Shown: positions 7,666 through 14,465 of the stretch, piece by piece | Layout of the letters: each line of letters starts with the position of its first letter | Numbering within the stretch: position 1 is the first letter of the stretch | Source: Treponema sp. UBA1798 | Lineage (GTDB): Bacteria; Spirochaetota; Spirochaetia; Treponematales; Treponemataceae | Direction of reading: 5' to 3' | NCBI GenBank assembly: GCA_002319875.1 | Contig: DCFS01000213.1 | Span: 1 to 26,675 of the forward strand | DNA length: 26,675 nt | Made by a program: the position numbers and the translations under genes | Notes under the pieces: model-generated | What the model saw: the letters and a program-made list of their open reading frames with translations, nothing else | Told to the model about the DNA's origin: nothing | Databases searched by the model: none

Positions 7666-9192
7666 CTATAACTGCTGATAGACCCAAACGGTCCCGGAAT
7701 TATCACGCCCCTTTTCTCCGATGGTAAAAGCAATCTCCGGTGTATAATCGGCAATTTCGCCTTCTTCAAATTGAACAAACAAATTTCTCCATCTGTTTTT
7801 AGTATCAACGCCGTCAACAGCAAGAGTTTTTACTTTTTTCCCCTGAAGCCGGACTTCGACAACATAATTTCCCTGATGAATATCCGTTCTTCTGACAATA
7901 AGCGTCTTTCTGCCCCGTACGATATGTTTCATACTGAATACCATCGAACCGCCGATCCAGCGTCTGACCGTATCGTGGACCAGTACTCCGTCGGGATAAT
8001 AAAAAGCTTCACTCGACGTTGAAGGATGCTGGCAGTCCGTAAATTTAAGCCGGTGCGCCTCAATCGACTCGGAAGATCCCATACTGATCGTATCAACAAG
8101 TGTATACCGCTCTTCTCCGAACAACAGCACATGCGGCATCGGATAACTGATATACTTGATGTCATCGCTGCTCACCTCTTTTTCAACGAGAGTTTCACGC
8201 AGTCCGTCGATTACCAGCCGATGATCTTTCAGAATTTTATCAAGTTCTTCATAGGTACCGTTGTAACTTTTTATAGACTCTCCAAAATTGTACATGGCGT
8301 CGCGGGCTGCTTCATAGGATTCTTTTACTGTATACAGCCGTCCTTCTTTTTCATGATTGCGTTCATATTCAGCAATTTCAAACATAACCTGATGATCGAG
8401 ATCAAAAAGCGGCGAAACAAGATTTATAACATCATCATAAAAAACTCCGGAAGTCTGCATAATCATTTTAGCCGTCGTAGCCACTGTCTGCAGATTCCGT
8501 AAGGAAGGAATCTGCAAAGCTTCATAGCCGGAATCGGCGACAGACCTCGAATATTCAAATAAATCGATAAGAAAACGGAGAAGATACGAAGAGATTCCTT
8601 TTTTTATACATACAGACCAGGGAACAAAGCGGTAATCAAGTGTATTAACGCCGGGATCACAGAAATTATCATTATTTTTGATTTCACTGATACCGGTTCC
8701 ATCGGCATCGGAAAGCTGAATCCGGGCAAGTTCGATAAAAACACCGGAGTCGGTAATTTCCTGAACGATTTCAAGACGCGCTGTTTCAAGTTTATGCTGG
8801 TATCCCTGCAAATCGCTGTTTTCCCTGTTCTGGTAAAAATCTTCCATCCGCTCGTCATATCTGATAGTCACATAAACCGTGCAAGGCAGTTTGTATTTTT
8901 TCGGGTCGAGAACAAGCACCTGAGGTTCGTATAGAAAAACAGGATGTCCTTCTCCATCAAATGCAAGGCCTCTGCCGACCATAATAGTAATCAGACCGCC
9001 TTTGGTCTTCTCTGATTGAACCTGAAGAGAATCTGCGTATCCGGGAACAACCCCGAAGCCATGAAAAAGCCTGTTATATAAGGCTTCTTTTTTAAAATGA
9101 TACTCTTCTGCAGCATTCCAGAAAATGGGACCAGCCTGCAACCCCGGGAAAAAATTTGCTCTTTTAAATACCCCCGTACCATTTTCACCCAT
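7666..9192 (-). CDS. conserved-looking eCIS-associated 508-aa protein, possible peripheral baseplate or fibre component
   Basis: 508 residues. Near the N-terminus the segment ALYNRLFHGFGVVPG (about 37-51), preceded by ANFFPGLQAG, resembles a motif I recall from unnamed proteins of phage-tail-like loci (an NR.LHG.GVV.G pattern). A beta-rich N-terminal part leads to a helical middle (about 250-335, charged, possibly coiled coil) and a beta-rich C-terminal third with a RWIGGSMVFSM strand and NRWRNLFVQF, which has the look of a jelly-roll or ligand-binding fold. There is no signal peptide. It lies between gpI and the FHA gene, where fibre or outer baseplate genes often occur. No recognisable fibre gene is in the window, so it is a candidate for target recognition. 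Function unknown. Confidence 0.65.
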   Translation of the reverse strand: MGENGTGVFKRANFFPGLQAGPIFWNAAEEYHFKKEALYNRLFHGFGVVPGYADSLQVQSEKTKGGLITIMVGRGLAFDGEGHPVFLYEPQVLVLDPKKYKLPCTVYVTIRYDERMEDFYQNRENSDLQGYQHKLETARLEIVQEITDSGVFIELARIQLSDADGTGISEIKNNDNFCDPGVNTLDYRFVPWSVCIKKGISSYLLRFLIDLFEYSRSVADSGYEALQIPSLRNLQTVATTAKMIMQTSGVFYDDVINLVSPLFDLDHQVMFEIAEYERNHEKEGRLYTVKESYEAARDAMYNFGESIKSYNGTYEELDKILKDHRLVIDGLRETLVEKEVSSDDIKYISYPMPHVLLFGEERYTLVDTISMGSSESIEAHRLKFTDCQHPSTSSEAFYYPDGVLVHDTVRRWIGGSMVFSMKHIVRGRKTLIVRRTDIHQGNYVVEVRLQGKKVKTLAVDGVDTKNRWRNLFVQFEEGEIADYTPEIAFTIGEKGRDNSGTVWVYQQL

Positions 9193-9208
9193 AAAATTTC
9201 TGTCTCCT

Positions 9209-10015
9209 TCAAAATTGAATTCCCGTTTCTCCGTCTAAAATAGTCGAATCTTTCAGTATGGTAATATCCCTCGGTTTCTTTTCCTGTCGTTTGAAACAAA
9301 GATAACATTTCGTATGGGCAGGTTTTTCATTCTGTATTATCCTCGACAGCCTGCGTACCAGACCTGCATCAAATTCTTCTACTGTAACGGGGAAATAAAC
9401 AGTGAAAAATCCGGCAGATTCTTCCGGCTCAAAAATATGACTGTCCACATCGGTCCCATCCAATATTTCCATTGCGCCGAACGGAAGTGACCCCTCTATA
9501 ATTTCCGGTACAATGCCTGAAACGATTGCAAGATGAGCCCTTATTCCAAGTGACGTTCCCCGATATCGGTATAACGGTATCGCATACTGAAGATATCTGC
9601 GGATTTCGGTTTCTCCACCAATCGTATCAAGATTTACCCCAAACCAGTCTGCAAGAACAGGCAAAAAAGACGAAGGGCAGTCCATCGGACGAAACAGTTC
9701 ATGCACATTATCGAGAGTGATTGCCAATCTGTTATCCATATGCTGAAAAATCATCAGGAAATTCCTCAGAAAATCATTTTCCTGATAATTTGAGGGTAAA
9801 TGCCGTATCGGATTTTTCGACGTGGCAAACAGCATTACTTTCCGCCGCTGCGTATCATAGGTACAGTCGGTAACAACAAATCTCCGGTCTGGAGACTCAC
9901 GGAACGTAATATCGATATCCGGCTCTGTAATTTCGGGGCATAAATGAAGAATACGATTCCTCGCTTTATATACATCGAGACCGATGCAATACCTTTTCAA
10001 TTCCGCCGTATCCAC
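9209..10015 (-). CDS. baseplate wedge protein of the phage tail protein I (gpI) family
   Basis: 268 residues starting at GTG 10015 with GGAAGT upstream. The central landmarks are LPSNYQENDFLRNFL (73-87), the LADWFGVNLD block (121-130) and LYRYRGTSLGI (148-158). These define the gpI-like tail domain found in P2-like phages and eCIS, where the protein completes the wedge with baseplate J and gp25. It has an N-terminal extension of about 70 residues and a C-terminal tail after about 215 that are not part of that core. It lies directly after the DUF1257 gene (4 bases between stop and start) and before the 508-aa gene. Confidence 0.88.
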   Translation of the reverse strand: MDTAELKRYCIGLDVYKARNRILHLCPEITEPDIDITFRESPDRRFVVTDCTYDTQRRKVMLFATSKNPIRHLPSNYQENDFLRNFLMIFQHMDNRLAITLDNVHELFRPMDCPSSFLPVLADWFGVNLDTIGGETEIRRYLQYAIPLYRYRGTSLGIRAHLAIVSGIVPEIIEGSLPFGAMEILDGTDVDSHIFEPEESAGFFTVYFPVTVEEFDAGLVRRLSRIIQNEKPAHTKCYLCFKRQEKKPRDITILKDSTILDGETGIQF

Positions 10016-10019
10016 TGAT

Positions 10020-10427
10020 TTACTTCCATCTTCTGACTGTCAGTTTGACAGTCTGCTGGGCATTCTGCTCTTCCTGAACAACCGAATATCCCATAGTTTT
10101 TATCTTGTCCATGACCGTTTCATATGCATACTGTCTGGTAATTTTATTCAGTAAATCTTCCTGTTTCTGTCCGGTAAACGTCTCTATCGCCCACCAGTCT
10201 GCTACTATTTCCAGCTGACTGCCGTTTTTACGGATTCCAACGCTGTATTTTGAACCAGTCTTAATCTCCAGAATACATCCGCTTATCTCCTCATTTTTTC
10301 CATATCCTGAAAGTGTAAGCGTCTGCCCGTTTTCAGCTTCAACGAATGAGATGCTTAAAGTATTCAGAGCCTTTTTCAGGTAGACAAGATTCTGTATTTT
10401 TGTATCAATTTTCGATATATGGGACAC
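10020..10427 (-). CDS. DUF1257 protein (Ycf35-like)
   Basis: 135 residues. The match to the Ycf35 / DUF1257 family runs end to end: VSHISKIDTKIQNLVYLKKA at the N-terminus, YSVGIRKNGSQLEIVADWW in the middle, LLNKITRQYAYETV and finally VKLTVRRW. I chose the GTG at 10427 because AAGGAG lies 7 bases upstream and the family begins with (M/V)SHxSxI; the frame is open further upstream to an ATG at 10514, but that would run through the lipoprotein gene and adds unrelated residues. The lipoprotein stop lies 2 bases before the GTG. Ycf35 has no established biochemical function. DUF1257, DUF2997 and AAA ATPases tend to occur together, and all three are in this locus. Confidence 0.9.
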   Translation of the reverse strand: MSHISKIDTKIQNLVYLKKALNTLSISFVEAENGQTLTLSGYGKNEEISGCILEIKTGSKYSVGIRKNGSQLEIVADWWAIETFTGQKQEDLLNKITRQYAYETVMDKIKTMGYSVVQEEQNAQQTVKLTVRRWK

Positions 10428-10429
10428 CG

Positions 10430-10867
10430 TTATTCTCCTTTCAATTTCTGTCCGGTTTGAATCCGGATATATGCAGTCGCAGGGACTTTCTGGGTAACGC
10501 TTTCTATCACACAACGGACAAACCCGTTGGTAATTTCCCGTATCTTAAAGGTTCCGATGATTTCACCGAACGAGGCGTCGGCAGAAATATCCCCTGACAC
10601 ACCTGCGGACAGTCCGGTTTTTATGTCACCGGTTTTAGCAAGAAGGTATTTCTGTACGCCATTTTCTTCTGATATCTCCAGAACCCGCATCAATCCGTAT
10701 ACCGGTTCGTATTCTTCTTTCGCCTTTATAACGATAGTTTTCGGCAACGGAGTAATTTCTGTAAGAACCAGAGGGTCTTCAGCAGGGGTTAACTGTGAAA
10801 CTGATTTACAGGAAAAAACGACCAATGCAGTAACAATAAATACCGCTATTTTCTTAACAGATTCCAT
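10430..10867 (-). CDS. small lipoprotein of unknown function
   Basis: 145 residues from ATG 10867, chosen because GGAGAG lies 5 bases upstream and a clean lipoprotein signal follows: MESVKKIAVFIVTALVVFSC, with the lipobox VVFSC and Cys20 as the lipidated residue. An upstream in-frame ATG at 10900 would spoil the signal. The mature part is a small, probably beta-rich domain of about 125 residues with a Gly/Ser/Ala-rich stretch near GLSAGVSGDISADAS. I do not recognise the family. The start lies inside the end of the preceding secreted-protein gene (22-base overlap), so the two are translated together and probably act together in the envelope. Confidence 0.75.
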   Translation of the reverse strand: MESVKKIAVFIVTALVVFSCKSVSQLTPAEDPLVLTEITPLPKTIVIKAKEEYEPVYGLMRVLEISEENGVQKYLLAKTGDIKTGLSAGVSGDISADASFGEIIGTFKIREITNGFVRCVIESVTQKVPATAYIRIQTGQKLKGE

Positions 10868-12174
10868 ACATACTCTCCATCTTTTCCTTTGAAAAGCCAT
10901 GTTCTGGCACCAATGTAAACAAGATAACTGCGAATCAGATCACCATCATTATCAAGGGCTTTACCCTGAGATGATTTTATATCACCTGACGAAATGGTAT
11001 CATCAGGTCGTTCATATGAACCGGCCATAATAAGATGTCCGCCTTTCGACAGCGGCATGCTTTCCAGTGTATCCCAACCGGAAAAAAGTCCGTTTATAAA
11101 AAAGCCCTGGCCCGGAGCTGAAATATCGGGAACTGTTCCGTAATTTTCTTTTCCAAATACAGCTTCACAGATCATACCGCTAAGAACGCGAAACGATTTC
11201 CATATGCCAGCAAGTGTAAAATCGGAACTGAAATACTGAAAAGACTGAATTGTTTTACCAGTCGCTGTATTAACCAGATCTATATAATAGATATTTATTT
11301 CATCAGTAAGCTGGATTCTTCCTTTTATCATATAATCTGCCTCGGATGAATCCGTTCCTTCTACCTGGGTATAGTCACTCACTGTTCCCAGGGCACAGCT
11401 GTTGAACATGCCTGTTGTATCCAGAATATATGAAAAAAGTTCACTGAAATAATCGTCCGCAACTTTTATCGTAACACCTTCCTGTCCTGTAAAAGTTGCC
11501 TTTATGTATTCAAACTGGCCGGTATCCTGCCCTATCAGCTTCCGGCAGTCAAGCGTAAACGGTGTTACCAGAATTTTTGTCTTTCCATTAGTCCACTTCT
11601 GGTCTTTATACATACGGTACAAATCCTGCAGGCAAACATAAACAGCAGCATCCATATCAGAGGTATCTGAAAACAGTCTGACTACAGTCAGCGGAAATCC
11701 GTTCAATGAAAACGGATAGAGCGAAATCGACATGACATACCATGAACCGCTCTTAAAAAGATATGGTTTACAGAATCCATCAAGAAGTACCGGATAACGC
11801 TCTGATTTTAGATTTGATATCAGGGTAAAAATATTTTTTGCCCTGGAATTGGCATATTTTGAAATGAGCCATTTATTAAGAGAAACAGGTTTAAAATTTC
11901 CTTCCAAAACCATCTGCCGGTTTACTGCAGTTTCAAAAGAAGACAACAGGCTGTCCGGAACCGCAGAGGTTCCGGACGCATGAAACATACAGACTGCCGG
12001 AGTTATTTCAGGTAACGCATTATACATATCCTGTATTTTCTGATTTTGTATCTCCGGCAGCTTCAGACTGTCAGGTTTAACACCTTTAGCAGGAAGGAAA
12101 CCGATAAAAAAGAATAGTAACAATATACTGGTTCCGGTATACTGTATTTGTGCTCTGTTTATCAAATTTATCAT
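10846..12174 (-). CDS. exported 442-aa protein of unknown function
   Basis: 442 residues. A signal peptide is visible (basic start, then ILLLFFFIGFLPAKG at 17-31), so the protein is exported. The rest has no obvious membrane segment. A segment around residue 285-320 (ADYMIKGRIQLTDEINIYYI, then VNTATGKTIQSF) resembles the fold of periplasmic TolB-N or LpoB-like proteins. This is weak similarity by eye. The ATG at 12174 has GGGGAG upstream. It lies between tube 1 and the lipoprotein gene, inside an otherwise structural operon. Exported proteins are not parts of the soluble particle, so an envelope docking, release or portal role is a reasonable inference. Confidence 0.7.
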   Translation of the reverse strand: MINLINRAQIQYTGTSILLLFFFIGFLPAKGVKPDSLKLPEIQNQKIQDMYNALPEITPAVCMFHASGTSAVPDSLLSSFETAVNRQMVLEGNFKPVSLNKWLISKYANSRAKNIFTLISNLKSERYPVLLDGFCKPYLFKSGSWYVMSISLYPFSLNGFPLTVVRLFSDTSDMDAAVYVCLQDLYRMYKDQKWTNGKTKILVTPFTLDCRKLIGQDTGQFEYIKATFTGQEGVTIKVADDYFSELFSYILDTTGMFNSCALGTVSDYTQVEGTDSSEADYMIKGRIQLTDEINIYYIDLVNTATGKTIQSFQYFSSDFTLAGIWKSFRVLSGMICEAVFGKENYGTVPDISAPGQGFFINGLFSGWDTLESMPLSKGGHLIMAGSYERPDDTISSGDIKSSQGKALDNDGDLIRSYLVYIGARTWLFKGKDGEYVWNLLRK

Positions 12175-12201
12175 GTTTTTCTCCCCACCTTAGTCTATCC
12201 G

Positions 12202-12630
12202 TTACGCCCACTCAGCATTTTCATATACCAGCGAAATAGTTTCCTGATTTACGCCGCTTTCCTGGCTGCCCAGATCGGAAATATTCCAGCCACATGGAAC
12301 GCAGTTAAAAAGGTTTCTGCGCTGAATTTCCGTCGTACCGTCACGATCCATAAATACTACTGAAACAGATTTCTGTTCGGGACTTCCGCGTTCAACAGTC
12401 TTCCACCATTCTTTTAAGACTTTATCCCGCGGGTCAGCATTGCGGACCATTTTTACCGTGTCGTATTTTACCTTACCGACGACCTTCCGGGGATTTTTAT
12501 CCATACCGCCCATATCATCAGATACTTCAGCAGTAGCTCCAAGACCTGAAATCGATACAAAGTTTCCATAATCGATTCCATCGATCTCAACCTTAAAGTA
12601 AGACTTTGTGGTAGGTAAATAATCTGCCAT
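12202..12630 (-). CDS. major inner tube protein 1 (gp19 / Afp1-like)
   Basis: 142 residues of the gp19/Hcp-like tube family. It has the standard N-terminus (YFKVEIDGIDYGNFVSISGL), a central VVGKVKYDTVKMVRNADP, a VLKEWWKTVERG helix and a C-terminal RRNLFNCVPCGWNISDL followed by ETISLVYENAEW. It follows sheath 1 by 35 bases and has AAGGAG before its ATG. Being closest to the family consensus and paired with sheath 1, it is probably the main tube subunit, made in many copies; tube 2 at 3893 is probably the specialised ring. Confidence 0.93.
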   Translation of the reverse strand: MADYLPTTKSYFKVEIDGIDYGNFVSISGLGATAEVSDDMGGMDKNPRKVVGKVKYDTVKMVRNADPRDKVLKEWWKTVERGSPEQKSVSVVFMDRDGTTEIQRRNLFNCVPCGWNISDLGSQESGVNQETISLVYENAEWA

Positions 12631-12665
12631 GTGCTTCTCCTTGCCGGCTTTTTGCCGCTATAAAT

Positions 12666-13898
12666 TTATTCTTCTCCAAGGGTTTTTTGCGAAACCCTGA
12701 ATACTACAAATTCTGCCGGTTTTGCCGGCGCCAGACCGAGTTCGATAACGACGTAACCGGCATCTATCGATTCGGGAGGGTTCAATTCATCGTCACAGCG
12801 GACGTAAAATGCCTCTTCCGGAGTATCACCAAACAACGCACCGGAACGCCAGATATTCAACAGGAAGGCGGTAATATTTCTCGTTATTTTTTTCCAAAGA
12901 TCACGGGTATTTGGCTCAAAAACGACCCAGTTTGTACCATTCTGAAGGGCCTGCTCAACCATACAGAAAAGACGCCGGACATTGATATATCTCCATTCCG
13001 GATTCGAACTGATTGTACGCGCACCCCATACGCGGATACCGCGGCCCGGAAAGTCACGGATACAGTTGATTCCCTTCGGGTTTAACAATTCCTGCTCCGC
13101 ATCGGTCAGGTTGTATTTCAATCCGACAGCCGTTCTGAAAATTTCGTTGGCAGGAGCCTTGTGGACACCTCTGGTTCCGTCAACCCTGCTGTAAATACCG
13201 CAGATGCCCCCTGAAGGCGGGGCATATACATTCTGATCTGCTACCATGTCATACATGGATATCCAGGGGAAATAATATGCACCCATAATTGAATCTCTCG
13301 GTTTCGGCATTGTATCAATTCCTTTTTCGAGTTTTTCAGGAGAATCAAGTACAGCAAAGCGAAAACGATTCTTTTCGCAGTGGGATAAAATGGCATCCTG
13401 AGCTGCCGGATCGGTAACACCGGGAGCTGCCACAATGGCAATATCCTGAACAGTATCAAACAGGAACAATCCAGTCTTTTTCCCGGCGCCATCGTCAGAA
13501 CCAATAATCAGTTTTGCAATGTTATCGGGATTCTTGATTTCAACAGGAAGCTTTTCTGTAACATCCGCATCCTTTTTATCAGCGGCCGCATCTCCTTCTG
13601 CAGGTTTCTTTTTTGCATCTGCCTTTTTTTCCGGCAGGACAGCCAGGTTATTGATATAACATTTTGTCCCCCCATTCTGAAAAAACTGATACACACCATG
13701 ACCCAGCCAGCCGCCCGTATGCATACCGCCGAAAAGCTTGGTATACTGCGTCCAGTTTGTTACCAGAACCGCTTCATTGACAGGTCCCTTTTCCGCTATA
13801 CCGAGGAACCCGACAATGTTCGTTGCGCCGGCTTCAATAGGTTTGGAACCGCTTTCAATTTCTTCAACATAAACACCAGGTGTTTGATACGTTGGCAT
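12666..13898 (-). CDS. major tail sheath protein 1 (short form, with charged low-complexity insert)
   Basis: 410 residues. Sheath landmarks are YQTPGVYVEEIESGSKPIE and FLGIAEKGPVNEAVLV at the N-terminus, then PPSGGICGIYSRVDGTRGVH, GRGIRVWGARTISSNPEW, INVRRLF and FYVRCDDELNPPESID at the C-terminus. A Lys/Ala/Asp-rich insert occupies about residues 89-117 (about 13548-13634), between the N-terminal domain and the core; it looks disordered and surface-exposed. The ATG at 13898 has AAGGAG nine bases upstream. Being short and next to the consensus-like tube gene, it is the likely main contractile subunit. Confidence 0.93.
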   Translation of the reverse strand: MPTYQTPGVYVEEIESGSKPIEAGATNIVGFLGIAEKGPVNEAVLVTNWTQYTKLFGGMHTGGWLGHGVYQFFQNGGTKCYINNLAVLPEKKADAKKKPAEGDAAADKKDADVTEKLPVEIKNPDNIAKLIIGSDDGAGKKTGLFLFDTVQDIAIVAAPGVTDPAAQDAILSHCEKNRFRFAVLDSPEKLEKGIDTMPKPRDSIMGAYYFPWISMYDMVADQNVYAPPSGGICGIYSRVDGTRGVHKAPANEIFRTAVGLKYNLTDAEQELLNPKGINCIRDFPGRGIRVWGARTISSNPEWRYINVRRLFCMVEQALQNGTNWVVFEPNTRDLWKKITRNITAFLLNIWRSGALFGDTPEEAFYVRCDDELNPPESIDAGYVVIELGLAPAKPAEFVVFRVSQKTLGEE

Positions 13899-13919
13899 CT
13901 TTCATAACTCCTTCTTTCT

Positions 13920-14465
13920 TTATTTGATCATTCTGCTGCGCAGATCACGATTTTCAACACGCTTAAATGTTGTTCCCCTGCGGGAATTGATACCGAAATC
14001 AATCCGGTAATCCAGATTCAATACACAACCGTCTTTTTGAAGTTCATTTCCAGGAACCGGCTGCCTGATTACCGGCTCCAGAAATATTTTTTTCAGATCA
14101 TTACCGTGCCAGCTGCAGTCGGATATATCGACAGACGGATTATCCTTAAAAAAAACGGCAAGTTCTCCCACTGCACCGAGAACCAAAGAGACGTCCGCTC
14201 CGGAAACAGCAAAACGTATACACATGGCAAACTGAGTGGGTGGCTCATACTGCTTTTCATCGACAACAATTCTTTCACCGCTTTTGTCAAAAGCCAGTTG
14301 ACAGACATCCGTAATTTCTATCCGGACGACAGGAAGCTGATCAGAACCGGAATCCCGTTTTTGTCCGCATTCCTCGACCATGAATATACGCTCTTTTCCA
14401 CTGATATCCACAAGAGAACCTCGGATCGATTCAAGTATATATTTCATCACGTCTGACTGTTTCAT
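13920..14465 (-). CDS. DUF4255 protein (Afp16/Pvc16-like tail cap)
   Basis: 181 residues. An N-terminal helix (VMKYILESIRGSLVD), then the VRIEITDVCQLA strand, a PPTQFAMCIRFAVSG segment and a central VLGAVGELAVFF helix fit the DUF4255 / Pvc16 N-terminal domain, which caps the sheath and tube at the end away from the baseplate. The ATG overlaps the baseplate J stop (ATGA, 14462-14465), so translation is coupled. The next gene is sheath 1. The C-terminus (NSRRGTTFKRVENRDLR) is basic. Confidence 0.8.
   Translation of the reverse strand: MKQSDVMKYILESIRGSLVDISGKERIFMVEECGQKRDSGSDQLPVVRIEITDVCQLAFDKSGERIVVDEKQYEPPTQFAMCIRFAVSGADVSLVLGAVGELAVFFKDNPSVDISDCSWHGNDLKKIFLEPVIRQPVPGNELQKDGCVLNLDYRIDFGINSRRGTTFKRVENRDLRSRMIK

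Noticed and set aside
10428..10514. N-terminal extension of the DUF1257 protein to ATG 10514
   Set aside because: It would run through the end of the lipoprotein gene, while GTG 10427 has a strong ribosome site and matches the family start.
12631..12665. Possible regulatory hairpin between sheath 1 and tube 1 (CGGC-AAAAA-GCCG)
   Set aside because: The stem has only four pairs and no other support, so it is too weak to call.
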